Part shown: positions 16,879-25,179 of the stretch, in pieces
How the letters are laid out: every line of letters begins with the position of its first letter
Numbering within the stretch: the stretch's first letter is position 1
Assembly (NCBI GenBank): GCA_918244965.1
Contig: CAKJYC010000013.1
Coordinates: 1-42,279 of the forward strand
Origin: Clostridiales bacterium
Lineage (GTDB): Bacteria; Bacillota; Clostridia; Christensenellales; CAG-138
Length of the DNA: 42,279 nucleotides
Direction: 5' to 3'
Notes under the pieces: generated by a model
Seen by the model: the letters and a program-made list of their open reading frames with translations, nothing else
What the model was told of the DNA's origin: nothing
The model's database searches: none
Made by a program: the position numbers and the translations under genes

Positions 16879-18366
16879 TTATTCTTCCTCGCGTTCCTCC
16901 TCGCCGGTCTCTTCCTTCTTTCCCTTCTTTTTCTTCACGGCCATGTAGGTGCATGCGCCGGCGATGCCGAGCACCGCTGCGCCGGCCAGTCCGATGCCGA
17001 GATACAGCAGCCAGCCCATCGAATTGCCGTCGTTTTCGGACGGTTCATATGCATAGCTCTCGACGAGCTCCATGCCGCAGACGGCACAGACGCCCTTGCG
17101 CACGCCCGTTCTGTCCTTCGTGGGCTCCATGATCGTCTTCCATTCGGCGACGATGTGATCCGCCACGGCTGTCCGCTCGCCGCACGTGCATTCGAGCCAG
17201 TGCTGCTTTTCGTTGTGGTGGTAGACGCCGTCAAACGAATGCGTATGCGTCGGTGCAGGTTCGAGCGTCGGCTCCGCGGTCGGCTCGGCGGACGTTTCCG
17301 CGACCGGATCCGAGGACGGTCCTTCGGTCGGCGCCGTCGAGGGGTCCGCAGTAACGGCCGGCGCGGGCGTATCCGGTACGGCGGTCGGCTCCGGCGTCGG
17401 CGTTTCCTTCGGCAGCACGTGGATCTCCGCCCACTTCGATTCGACGGTCTCCGCGTCGGTGATGAATTCGCAGTACACACTCCAGCCGTCCATCTCAAGC
17501 GGAATGTTGCTGAGCTTCAGTTTCTTGTCATAGATGCCGGAGACCTTCAGCGTCGGGAATTCGTCGCGGATAAACTTGCCGAGGATGACGGTCTTGCCCT
17601 TGGCAAAGTACCAGTTCAGATAATCGTAATTCTTGCCCTTGACCGTGAAGTAGCAGGAGCCGCCCTCCGTGACCGTCTCCCCCTTCGGGTCCTTGTCGAT
17701 CTCGATCTTGTCGCGGACGTTGACCTTGAGCTTGGTCGTAAAGTCGGCGGTCCCCTCGTACGTCGTCAGGTTGGCGACGATGGTGACGTACTGCTCGCCG
17801 AGCTTTGTAAACTTCATCGGTGAAATGCTCTTGACAAAGCCGGTGCAGTCCCACTTTGCGTCCTCCGGCGGATAGTCGCCCTCGCTGTACGCCCAGACTG
17901 TGATCGTCGATAGGTCGATGGACTCGCCGATCGTGTAGTTGGTCTTGGTCGCCGTGGCGGAGATGCTCTTCACCCAGTACAGCGGCGGATCGCCCTCGAT
18001 CGGGTTCACGTGCACGTTCAGCGTCGTGGCGAACGTCTCCATCTGTCCGCTCGCGCCCTTGCACTGCAGCGTCAGCGTGACAGGAACCCAGCCCTCCTCG
18101 GTGAACGTCTTCGGCGAATACGTCAGGCTGCTGAGCCCTAGCTTGTTGATCACCGTTTTTCCGTCCGCCTGCAGGCAGTACCCGTGGATCTCCATGCCGG
18201 TCGGATCAAAGGAATCGCCGACCTCGTATTCCATCTTATTGGGATACTTGTAGATGAAGATGCCCGTGTAGTAAGGATAACTCACCGCAAATGCGACGCC
18301 GAGCGGCAGCAGCATCAGCGCGATCAGCACGACGCCGCAAAGCGTTTTCCAGAATCTCATTTTCAT
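16879..18366 (-). CDS. Cell-surface protein with Ig-like (Big) domains and C-terminal anchor
   Basis: A 495 aa protein with a signal peptide (about 1-28), two or three Big/Ig-like beta domains (about 30-330; repeated motifs such as YEVGDSFDPTGMEIHGY and YTIGESIDLSTITVWAY), a PTPEPT-rich linker (about 332-385), a Cys-containing module with two CxxC pairs (ECTCGER, CAVCGMEL; about 386-440), a membrane helix (about 452-476) and a Lys/Glu-rich cytoplasmic end. The DPTGMEI motif is typical of bacterial adhesion Ig-like domains. It is probably exposed and membrane bound; no sortase motif is seen. The start has AAAGGAAA upstream. Confidence 0.8.
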   Translation of the reverse strand: MKMRFWKTLCGVVLIALMLLPLGVAFAVSYPYYTGIFIYKYPNKMEYEVGDSFDPTGMEIHGYCLQADGKTVINKLGLSSLTYSPKTFTEEGWVPVTLTLQCKGASGQMETFATTLNVHVNPIEGDPPLYWVKSISATATKTNYTIGESIDLSTITVWAYSEGDYPPEDAKWDCTGFVKSISPMKFTKLGEQYVTIVANLTTYEGTADFTTKLKVNVRDKIEIDKDPKGETVTEGGSCYFTVKGKNYDYLNWYFAKGKTVILGKFIRDEFPTLKVSGIYDKKLKLSNIPLEMDGWSVYCEFITDAETVESKWAEIHVLPKETPTPEPTAVPDTPAPAVTADPSTAPTEGPSSDPVAETSAEPTAEPTLEPAPTHTHSFDGVYHHNEKQHWLECTCGERTAVADHIVAEWKTIMEPTKDRTGVRKGVCAVCGMELVESYAYEPSENDGNSMGWLLYLGIGLAGAAVLGIAGACTYMAVKKKKGKKEETGEEEREEE

Positions 18367-18395
18367 ACCCGTTTCCTTTCTCTGTCTTGATTGAT

Positions 18396-19337
18396 TCAGA
18401 ACATCCAGCGGTTCAAAAGAAAGCTCTCAAACGCAAGCAGCGCGTCCCCGTCGATCGGCTCGTCCGTCTCGATGATCCAGAGATCGCCGAACGCGTTCTT
18501 CTCATACATCAGACCGGTGCCGTCCTCGCGGATCATGGAGCGGCTCGTCACGATGCCCTCCGTGTCATGCTCCGTCCATTCGTCGCCCGGCGTCAGCGCG
18601 TCGAACATCGACCCGCCGCTCTTGACGACCATGACGCGGTACGGCATGCCCTCATGCGCAAATGTCAGATAGTAGGCGAGAAAGCCCTCGTACTCGGTCT
18701 CGTCGATGTGCAGCCGTTCGAGATCGCCGTCCTCCAGGCGGAAATACACGCCGGTGCGGTGCGCGAACTCCTCGAGCGTCAGCCCGTCGATGCGCTTCTG
18801 GATCTCCTGCGGGATCTCCTGCGGGACCTCATAGCTGAACTCATAGAACGTGTTCTTCTGTCCGTTCTTCAACAGGATGACGCCCTCGCCGGTCCAGGTG
18901 TAGTGATAGAACGTCGCGCCGCCGTTCGATTCCACATACGGTTCCGTGTCCTCAAGATACGGCTCGCCGTAGCGTTCGAGAAGCGCTTCCTCGGTGCCCG
19001 CCATATACGGGATGTCATCGGTCAGCCAGATGCGGTAAACGTGCTTCGTCAGGTTCGGATCGTCCCAGTCGACCCGCGTATACACCGTTCCGTTCACCGT
19101 ATGACCGAACAGGTCGCAGGTGAACCAGATGCTTCCGAAGCGGTCGATGCTCTCCGATCCGATCCCGATCTCCTCCAGCGTTTTTCCGATCCACGAGAAC
19201 GTGTCCGTGATCTCACCCGCCTGATACGGCACGACCGGCTTGTTCGTCTCGGGCGGCGCCGTCGGGCCGGACTGCGGCGAACGGAACGTGCACGCGCAGA
19301 ACAGCAGTCCGAATCCGATCAGAAGAAACGATCTCAT
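18396..19337 (-). CDS. Lipoprotein, unknown function (313 aa)
   Basis: The ATG at 19337 follows GAGGTG by seven bases; the frame stays open further upstream by chance over cobT, but nothing there is coding. The signal ends GLLFCAC (lipobox, Cys16). The mature protein has a short Pro/Thr linker and a mixed alpha/beta body with repeated Tyr/Trp and acidic residues; no family is recognised. It has its own consensus promoter and lies 29 bases before the Ig-like surface gene, so the two form an operon. Confidence 0.75.
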   Translation of the reverse strand: MRSFLLIGFGLLFCACTFRSPQSGPTAPPETNKPVVPYQAGEITDTFSWIGKTLEEIGIGSESIDRFGSIWFTCDLFGHTVNGTVYTRVDWDDPNLTKHVYRIWLTDDIPYMAGTEEALLERYGEPYLEDTEPYVESNGGATFYHYTWTGEGVILLKNGQKNTFYEFSYEVPQEIPQEIQKRIDGLTLEEFAHRTGVYFRLEDGDLERLHIDETEYEGFLAYYLTFAHEGMPYRVMVVKSGGSMFDALTPGDEWTEHDTEGIVTSRSMIREDGTGLMYEKNAFGDLWIIETDEPIDGDALLAFESFLLNRWMF

Positions 19338-19364
19338 GGCAATGCACCTCGCTTTCAATATATA

Positions 19365-19393
19365 ATTATAACCGATTTGTTTCTTTGTTTCAA
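19365..19393 (-). promoter_or_regulatory. Consensus promoter of the two surface-protein genes
   Basis: On the minus strand TTGAAA (19388-19393), 17 bases, TATAAT (19365-19370). It diverges from the cob promoter 18 bases away. Confidence 0.8.
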
Positions 19394-19410
19394 CCGTTTT
19401 TTGCGCGGCG

Positions 19411-19439
19411 TTGACCTTTTCCGGCCGGAATGGTATAAT
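19411..19439 (+). promoter_or_regulatory. Promoter of the cob operon
   Basis: TTGACC (19411-19416), 17 bases, TATAAT (19434-19439). The leader to the cobT ATG is only about 24 bases, too short for a cobalamin riboswitch. Confidence 0.8.
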
Positions 19440-19469
19440 CGGAAAAACGGCAGTCGGGAGAGGACGCGC

Positions 19470-20540
19470 ATGAAGGAACGGTTTTCGGCATGGAACGCGG
19501 CGATCGCACCGCAGGATACGGCGGCGATGGCGCGCGCCAAGGCGCATTGGGACGGGATCGCAAAGCCCCTGGACGGGCTCGGCAAGCTGGAAACGGCCGT
19601 GATCCGCATCGCGGGACTGACCGGCGACGAGGCGGTGCGCATCGACCGCCGCACGGTGCTGGTGCTGTGCGCGGACAACGGCGTCGTCGAGGAGGGCGTC
19701 ACGCAGACGGACGCGTCCGTCACCGCGACGATGGCGCGCCGGATCGCGCTGCACGGATCCTCGGTCTGCCGCATGGCCGACACGGCGCGCGCGGACGTGA
19801 TCCCCGTCGATCTCGGCATGAACACGCGTGTACCGGGCGTCCGGGATCTGCACGCTGCAAGCGGAACGAACAATCTGGCAAAGGGTCCCGCCATGACGAA
19901 AGCGCAGGCGATGCAGGCGATCGAAAACGGCGTCCTGCTCGCAAGGGAGCGCAAAGCCGCGGGCGATTCCATCCTCGTCACCGGCGAGATGGGCATCGGC
20001 AACACCACGACGTCGTCGGCGATCGCATCGGTGCTTCTGGGTCTTCCGGTCGATGCCGTCACCGGGCGCGGCGCGGGGCTTTCCGACGCGGGGCTTGTCC
20101 GCAAGCGCGATACGATCCGAAGGGCGATCGCGCTGAACCGCCCCGATCCGGCCGACGCGTTCGACGTTCTCTGTAAGCTCGGCGGCTTCGACCTTGCCGG
20201 GCTTGCGGGCTTGTACATCGGCGCGGCGCTCAATCGGATCCCGATCCTGATCGACGGACTGCCGAGCTCGGTCGCAGCGCTGATCGCCGCCCGGCTCGTG
20301 CCGAACTGCCGCACGGCGATGCTGGCAAGCCATTGCTCGAAGGAGCCGGTCGCGCGGGCGATCCTCGACGCGCTCGGCCTTGAGCCGATCCTGTTCGCCG
20401 ACATGAAGCTGGGCGAGGGCACCGGCGCGGTGTGCATGCTGCCGCTCCTCGATATGGCCCTGTCCGTGTACCACGGCTCCGCAACGTTTTCCGACGCGGG
20501 CGTGGAGCAGTACGTGCCGCAGGGAGGACCGTCATGCTGA
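19470..20540 (+). CDS. cobT: Nicotinate-nucleotide-dimethylbenzimidazole phosphoribosyltransferase
   Basis: A 356 aa enzyme that makes alpha-ribazole phosphate from a benzimidazole-type base and nicotinate mononucleotide, for the lower ligand of cobalamin. Family parts are LDGLGKLE near residue 35, VVLCADNGV-like LVLCADNGVVEEGVTQT, GEMGIGNTTTSSAI, VTGRGAGL and the C-terminal KLGEGTGAVCMLPLLD, whose Glu is the catalytic base. Length is standard. The GGGAGAGGA site precedes the ATG. It overlaps cobU by seven bases. Confidence 0.95.
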   Translation: MKERFSAWNAAIAPQDTAAMARAKAHWDGIAKPLDGLGKLETAVIRIAGLTGDEAVRIDRRTVLVLCADNGVVEEGVTQTDASVTATMARRIALHGSSVCRMADTARADVIPVDLGMNTRVPGVRDLHAASGTNNLAKGPAMTKAQAMQAIENGVLLARERKAAGDSILVTGEMGIGNTTTSSAIASVLLGLPVDAVTGRGAGLSDAGLVRKRDTIRRAIALNRPDPADAFDVLCKLGGFDLAGLAGLYIGAALNRIPILIDGLPSSVAALIAARLVPNCRTAMLASHCSKEPVARAILDALGLEPILFADMKLGEGTGAVCMLPLLDMALSVYHGSATFSDAGVEQYVPQGGPSC

Positions 20541-21052
20541 TCCTTGTCACCGGCGGCGCAGCGTCCGGCAAAAGCGCCATCGCGGAATCGCTGTGCCTGT
20601 CGCATACGCCGCGCTTCTATCTGGCCTGCATGCAGCCGTTCGGCGCGGAGGGCGAAGCGCGGATCGCGCGGCACCGCGCCATGCGAAGCGGCAAGGGCTT
20701 TACGACCGTCGAGCGGTATACGGACCTTGCGTCGCTCGTTTTGCCCGCGCGCGGGGTCGTGCTCCTTGAGGACCTCGGCAACCTCGCCGCCAATGAAATG
20801 TTTTCGACCGCGCCGGTCTCCGATCCGTTCGACGCGGTGATGCGCGGGATCGACGCGCTGCTTTTGCAGTGTGAGCGGCTGGTCGTCGTGACCGATGAGA
20901 TCTTTTCCGACGGCGTCGCCTACGAGCTGTTGACCGAGGCGTATCAGGAGGCGCTCGGCCGCATCAACCGCGCGGTCGCCGCCCGCGCCGACGCCGTGAT
21001 CGAGGCCGTCGCAAATCTTCCGATCCTTTTGAAAGGAGAGCTGCCCGTATGA
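20534..21052 (+). CDS. cobU: Adenosylcobinamide kinase/guanylyltransferase
   Basis: A 172 aa P-loop protein. GGAASGKS (residues 7-14) is the Walker A motif; ARHRAMR contains the His that carries GMP in known CobU; and LLEDLGNLAANEMF is the usual Walker B region. The motif NEVG-x-G-[IV]-[VI]-P found in CobU is replaced by DEIFSDGVAYELL, so this copy is somewhat divergent. It phosphorylates adenosylcobinamide and adds GMP. It starts inside cobT and overlaps cobS. Confidence 0.85.
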   Translation: MLILVTGGAASGKSAIAESLCLSHTPRFYLACMQPFGAEGEARIARHRAMRSGKGFTTVERYTDLASLVLPARGVVLLEDLGNLAANEMFSTAPVSDPFDAVMRGIDALLLQCERLVVVTDEIFSDGVAYELLTEAYQEALGRINRAVAARADAVIEAVANLPILLKGELPV

Positions 21053-21828
21053 AATCGCTGTTCACCGCGATCGTGTCCGCGTTCTCGACCTTCTCGGTCC
21101 TGCCGACGCCGCGCATCGAATGGAACGCGTACAACCTCAGGCATGTGCTGTCCGCGCTGCCGCTCGTCGGCGTCGTGATCGGCGGATGCCTCTGCCTCTG
21201 GCACTGGCTTTGCGGGCTTTTACAGCTTCCCGCCGTGCTCTCCGCCGTCGCGCTGACGGTCCTGCCGGTCGCGCTGTCCGGCGGCATCCATATGGACGGC
21301 TTTTCCGACGTCGTCGATGCGCTTTCGAGCCATGCCGCGCCGGAGAAAAAGCGCGCGATCCTCAAGGATCCGCACTGCGGCGCGTTCGCCGTGCTCGGCG
21401 TCGGCTGTTATCTGCTCGTGTATTTCGGCCTGTGCGCCGCGCTGCCGCTCGGCTGGAAAACGGTCGGGCTCGTCGGCATCTCGCACGTCCTGTCCCGCGC
21501 GATCGGCGCACTGTTGAGCCTCACCGTTCCGTCCGCGTCGAAGGAGGGCATGCAGCGCGCGTTTTCCGACGCGGCGGGCAAGAGCGCCGTGTGGATCCTC
21601 GCGGTCTGGCTTGTCCTCGGCCTTGCGGGCGCGGCGGTGCTGTCCCCCCTGTCGGCGGCGGGCATGCTGCTTGCGGGCGGATGCGTATTCCTCTTTACGG
21701 CGCACACGGCGAAAAAACAGTTCTCCGGCATGTCGGGCGACCTTGCGGGCTTTGCGATCTCGCTGGCGTCGGCGGCGATGCTGCTCATGCTGGTGCTGAC
21801 GGAAAGGATGGCGGCTCTATGGTTCTGA
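21049..21828 (+). CDS. cobS: Adenosylcobinamide-GDP ribazoletransferase (cobalamin synthase)
   Basis: A 259 aa membrane enzyme with six to seven helices that joins adenosylcobinamide-GDP with alpha-ribazole (phosphate). The active-site motif GGIHMDGFSDVVDAL is intact, followed by KDPHCGAFAVLG. Overlap with cobU (ATGA) and the next gene shows tight coupling. Confidence 0.94.
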   Translation: MKSLFTAIVSAFSTFSVLPTPRIEWNAYNLRHVLSALPLVGVVIGGCLCLWHWLCGLLQLPAVLSAVALTVLPVALSGGIHMDGFSDVVDALSSHAAPEKKRAILKDPHCGAFAVLGVGCYLLVYFGLCAALPLGWKTVGLVGISHVLSRAIGALLSLTVPSASKEGMQRAFSDAAGKSAVWILAVWLVLGLAGAAVLSPLSAAGMLLAGGCVFLFTAHTAKKQFSGMSGDLAGFAISLASAAMLLMLVLTERMAALWF

Positions 21829-22178
21829 TCCTCGGCGGCGCATACGCGGGCAAAACGGACTTTGCGCGATCCCTCGGCTATACGGATTTTTCCGACGACG
21901 TGCATGCCGACTGCCCGGTTGTATGTCATCTTGAAGCGACGGTTTACGAAGATCCCGACGGCGCGCAATCGCTGCTGCCGCTGCTTCTTAATAAGGAAAT
22001 CGTCATCTGCCGCGAGGTCGGCAGCGGCGTGATCCCGCTCGATCCGAAGGCGCGGGCATGGCGCGAGGCCGTCGGCCGTCTGTGCGCGGCGCTTGCAAAG
22101 GAAGCGACGGCGGTCGTGCGGGTCGTGGCCGGGATCCCGGTCGTCATAAAGGGGGTGCTCCCGTGCGCGTGCGATTGA
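21819..22178 (+). CDS. Short CobU-like P-loop protein
   Basis: A 119 aa protein with Walker A GGAYAGKT (residues 6-13) and the CobU C-terminal motif CREVGSGVIPLDPKARAWREAVGRL, which the larger cobU copy lacks. The middle of CobU, with the GMP-accepting His, is missing. The start at 21819 has AAGGATG upstream and overlaps cobS by ten bases. It may help the kinase or guanylyl step or act as a subunit; it is probably a paralogue kept for a partial task. Such short CobU-like proteins in clostridial cob operons have no proven role that this sequence can reveal. Confidence 0.7.
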   Translation: MVLILGGAYAGKTDFARSLGYTDFSDDVHADCPVVCHLEATVYEDPDGAQSLLPLLLNKEIVICREVGSGVIPLDPKARAWREAVGRLCAALAKEATAVVRVVAGIPVVIKGVLPCACD

Positions 22179-22735
22179 TCCGCCACGGCTGCACGGCGGG
22201 AAACAGCCTTCGCCGCTACATCGGCGTCACCGACCAGCCGCTTTCGCCGGAAGGGATCGAAGCGGCGAACCGGCACACAAAGGATCCGGCGCTCGACCGC
22301 GTGTATGTTTCCCCGCTCAGGCGGGCGAAGGAGACGGCCGCGATCCTGTTTCCGAACGCAGAGCAGACCGTGATCGACGGTCTGCGCGAGATGGATTTCG
22401 GCGCGTTCGAGAACCGCTCCGCCGACGAGATGGCGAACGATCCCGCCTACCGCGCATGGGTCGACGGCATGTGCCAAGGCGCATGTCCCGGCGGCGAATC
22501 CATGGCGGGCTTTACCGCCCGCGTCGCCGATGCGTTCACCGATCTGGTACGGCGCGCGGACGGCGATCTGACAGTCGTGACCCACGGCGGCGTCATCATG
22601 GCGATCCTCTCGCAGTTCGCCGCGCCGAAAAAAGACTTTTATGAATGGGGCGTCGACAATCTTGCGGGCTTCTCCGCCGACTGCCGCATTGCGCGCGGCA
22701 TGCCCGTTCTGTCCGACGTACAGCCGCTTGCATAA
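22163..22735 (+). CDS. cobC: Histidine phosphatase, probable alpha-ribazole phosphatase
   Basis: A 190 aa histidine phosphatase superfamily protein. The GTG start at 22163 is set by AAAGGGGG about seven bases upstream and gives an immediate core strand MRVRLIRHGCTAGN with the catalytic RHG. The second His is in VTHGGVIMA, and EMDFGAFENR carries the usual acid. Its place as the last gene of the cob operon supports CobC, which removes phosphate from alpha-ribazole 5'-phosphate or adenosylcobalamin phosphate; sequence alone does not separate it from other phosphatases. Confidence 0.85.
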   Translation: MRVRLIRHGCTAGNSLRRYIGVTDQPLSPEGIEAANRHTKDPALDRVYVSPLRRAKETAAILFPNAEQTVIDGLREMDFGAFENRSADEMANDPAYRAWVDGMCQGACPGGESMAGFTARVADAFTDLVRRADGDLTVVTHGGVIMAILSQFAAPKKDFYEWGVDNLAGFSADCRIARGMPVLSDVQPLA

Positions 22736-22736
22736 C

Positions 22737-22779
22737 AAAAGGACCGGTGCAGCTTCCGTACACCGGTCCTTGTTTGTTT
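22737..22779. terminator. Bidirectional terminator between cob operon and TrkA-C gene
   Basis: AGGACCGGTG pairs with CACCGGTCCT, with AAAA before and TGTTTGTTT after, so it can serve both convergent transcripts. Confidence 0.85.
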
Positions 22780-22782
22780 CTG

Positions 22783-23496
22783 TCAGCTGTCTTCGGTGAA
22801 GCGCTCCCTTGCCTCGAACGCGCGGGAGATCGTCTTGTAGTCGCCGAACACGGTCAGCTTGTCGCCCGCCTCCAGAACGGTGTTCGCGCCTGCCGGCATC
22901 GCCTTCTTCCCCGGCTTTTCGACCAGCATGACCATGATGTTGTATTTCGGCCGCAATCCCGACTTGGACAGCGGCTTTTCGCGGAATTCCTCCGGCACCT
23001 CGTGCAGCGTGACCTGCGCGATCGAGTCCTCGCCGAACGAATCGAGAAGCAGCAGGGTGTTCGCGACGTCGCGGTGCGTCAGCTTGCCCGCCACGCGCTC
23101 CATGAGGCGGTCGCCCCACGCGCGCACCTTCGGCACGCGCATGAACACGATGATGACGGCCACGGCCAGCAGGGGGATCAGGATGCTGAACACGTTCGAG
23201 AGCTCGGCGAGCTTGATCGACATAAAGACGTTGATCAGCATGGAAATGATCGTGATGTTGAAGACGTATCCGAACAGCATCGTGATCCGTGCAAGCCGCC
23301 GTCTCGGCTTGTTGGTCAGGAGCAGCTCGCTCTCGTGCGTGGTGAAGCCGCAGCCGGTCAGCAGCGACACGACCTGAAACCGCGCCTTGTCGGCGGGCAG
23401 GCCGGTGAAGCGGAACAGCATGGCGAACAGCTCGGAGATGACCCAATAGATCAGGATGACGAGGGAAAACAACGTCAGCGCGACGTAAATGTTCAT
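22783..23496 (-). CDS. TrkA-C (RCK_C) domain membrane protein
   Basis: A 237 aa protein with the ATG at 23496, preceded by GAAAGG. Two or three hydrophobic helices (about 3-25, 70-90, 92-115) lie around a conserved LLTGCGFTTHESELL loop, followed by a cytoplasmic part with a TrkA-C domain (about 150-225; AQVTLHEVPEEFREKPLSKSGLRPKYNI, AGDKLTVFGDY). Such domains bind nucleotides or ions and gate transport. There is no channel pore or NAD-binding TrkA-N, so it may regulate a partner. It faces the DUF1538 gene. Confidence 0.75.
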   Translation of the reverse strand: MNIYVALTLFSLVILIYWVISELFAMLFRFTGLPADKARFQVVSLLTGCGFTTHESELLLTNKPRRRLARITMLFGYVFNITIISMLINVFMSIKLAELSNVFSILIPLLAVAVIIVFMRVPKVRAWGDRLMERVAGKLTHRDVANTLLLLDSFGEDSIAQVTLHEVPEEFREKPLSKSGLRPKYNIMVMLVEKPGKKAMPAGANTVLEAGDKLTVFGDYKTISRAFEARERFTEDS

Positions 23497-23535
23497 AGCG
23501 TTGGCCTTTCGGAACCGGTGCAAACCGTTTTGTTT

Positions 23536-23564
23536 ATCGTACCATAGATCGACGGCGTTTGCAA
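23536..23564 (-). promoter_or_regulatory. Promoter of TrkA-C gene
   Basis: On the minus strand TTGCAA (23559-23564), 17 bases, TACGAT (23536-23541), about 40 bases upstream of the ATG. Confidence 0.65.
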
Positions 23565-23597
23565 GCGGCCGCATGTCGAAAATAGCGCGGTTTCGTC

Positions 23598-23626
23598 TTG
23601 CAAGCGCATGAAAACTGTGTCATAAT
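23598..23626 (+). promoter_or_regulatory. Promoter of DUF1538-PII operon, start predicted on the ATG
   Basis: TTGCAA (23598-23603), 17 bases, CATAAT (23621-23626). The seventh base after the -10 box is the A of the ATG at 23633, and no Shine-Dalgarno is present. Confidence 0.6.
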
Positions 23627-23632
23627 ACAGGT

Positions 23633-25168
23633 ATGCTGTACAAGGAACATCTGCGGGAAAAGCTCATAGAAGCGCTGAAGGCGGTGCTGCCGATCGTCTG
23701 TATCGTGCTGCTGCTGTCGTTTACGATCGCGCCGCTGCCCGCGAGCATCCTGCTCGCCTATCTGTTCGGCGGACTTTTGGTCATCCTCGGCATGATGTTC
23801 TTTTCGCTCGGCGCGGAGCTTGCCATGCAGCCGATGGGCGAGCAGCTCGGCGCAGGCGTCACGAAAACGCGCAGGCTGTGGCTGATCCTGCCGGTCGGGT
23901 TTTTGCTCGGCGCGCTGATCACGGTGTCCGAGCCGGACCTGCAGGTGCTTGCCGATCAGGTGAAGCGGTCGATCCCGTCCGCGATCCTGATCTGGGGCGT
24001 GGCGATCGGCGTCGGCCTCTTTTTGGTGCTTGCGCTGATCCGCATGCTGTTCGGCGTTTCGCTGAACGTGCTGCTGCTGGTCTGCTACGGGCTGACGTTC
24101 CTGCTTGCGATCTTTGCCCCGCACAACTTCCTTGCCGTCGCGTTCGATTCCGGCGGCGTCACCACCGGTCCGATGACCGTCCCGTTCATCATGGCGTTCG
24201 GCATCGGCATTTCCTCGATCCGAAGCGACCGCAAGGCTGCGGAGGACAGCTTCGGCCTGATCGCGCTGTGCTCGATCGGCCCGATCCTGACGGTCATGAT
24301 CCTCTCGCTGATCTTCCATCCGGAGAATGCGGACTACACGCCGACCCTCGTCCCGGCCATCGACGACTCCATGCACTTAAAGTCGCTGTTTACCGACGCC
24401 TTTCCGACCTATTTCAAGGAGATCGCGATCTCGGTCCTGCCGATCGTGCTGTTCTATTTCATCTTCCGCCTGATCCATCTGCGCCGGAACCGCATGCAAA
24501 AGAACCGCCGTTCCGCGCGCCGTATTCTGGTCGGTCTGCTCTATGCGTACATCGGCCTCGTCATGTTTCTGACAGGGTCGAGCGTCGGCTTTATGCCCGC
24601 CGGCTCGTATCTCGGACAGGCGCTCGCCGGGCTTCCGTATCGCTGGATCATCATTCCGCTCGGCATGCTGATCGGCTACTTCATTGTCGCCGCCGAGCCC
24701 GCCGTCTACGTTCTGATGAAGCAGGTCGAGGAGCTGACCAACGGCTCGATCCGCGGAAAGACGCTCAGGATCTCGCTGTCGATCGGCGTGTCCACCTCGA
24801 TCGGACTTGCGATGCTGCGGGTGCTCACCGGCGTCTCCGTTCTGTGGATGCTGATCCCCGGCTACGGCGTCGCCCTGCTGCTGTCGTTCTTTGTGCCGAA
24901 GCTGTTCACCGCGATCGCGTTTGACTCCGGCGGCGTCGTCTCCGGTCCGATGACCGCCGCGTTTCTGCTGCCGTTCGCGATGGGCGCGTGCGGCGCGGTC
25001 GGCGGGAACTATCTGACCGATGCGTTCGGCGTCGTGGCGATGGTCGCGATGACGCCGCTCATCACGATCCAAGTCCTCGGTCTTGCGTCCGTGCTGAAGG
25101 CGAAGCGGACCGGCGCAGCGCCGCAGGCGGAGGCACTGGACGAGAACTATGCGGTCATCGAGCTGTAG
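23633..25168 (+). CDS. DUF1538 family membrane protein (two repeats)
   Basis: A 511 aa integral membrane protein with about 12-14 helices. Two homologous halves are seen: each has a conserved segment of form FDSGGV[TV][TS]GPMT (FDSGGVTTGPMTVPF near residue 175 and FDSGGVVSGPMTAAF near 430), and each has an SEPDLQVLADQV / AEPAVYVLMKQV motif. This matches DUF1538, whose substrate is unknown. The following gene encodes a PII-type protein, so the pair likely forms a transporter with its sensor. No Shine-Dalgarno precedes this ATG. Confidence 0.88.
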   Translation: MLYKEHLREKLIEALKAVLPIVCIVLLLSFTIAPLPASILLAYLFGGLLVILGMMFFSLGAELAMQPMGEQLGAGVTKTRRLWLILPVGFLLGALITVSEPDLQVLADQVKRSIPSAILIWGVAIGVGLFLVLALIRMLFGVSLNVLLLVCYGLTFLLAIFAPHNFLAVAFDSGGVTTGPMTVPFIMAFGIGISSIRSDRKAAEDSFGLIALCSIGPILTVMILSLIFHPENADYTPTLVPAIDDSMHLKSLFTDAFPTYFKEIAISVLPIVLFYFIFRLIHLRRNRMQKNRRSARRILVGLLYAYIGLVMFLTGSSVGFMPAGSYLGQALAGLPYRWIIIPLGMLIGYFIVAAEPAVYVLMKQVEELTNGSIRGKTLRISLSIGVSTSIGLAMLRVLTGVSVLWMLIPGYGVALLLSFFVPKLFTAIAFDSGGVVSGPMTAAFLLPFAMGACGAVGGNYLTDAFGVVAMVAMTPLITIQVLGLASVLKAKRTGAAPQAEALDENYAVIEL

Positions 25169-25179
25169 GAGGGGTGCGC

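Noticed and set aside
18291-19469. Plus-strand open frame upstream of cobT over the lipoprotein gene
   Set aside because: It is antisense read-through in GC-rich DNA; cobT has its own promoter and start at 19470.
19440-19469. Cobalamin riboswitch before cobT
   Set aside because: Leader between promoter and ATG is too short and has no B12-box-like sequence.
19338-20674. Long minus-strand frames opposite cobT
   Set aside because: Mirror frames caused by high GC; composition is Arg/Ala-rich and no family is recognised, while cobT is certain.
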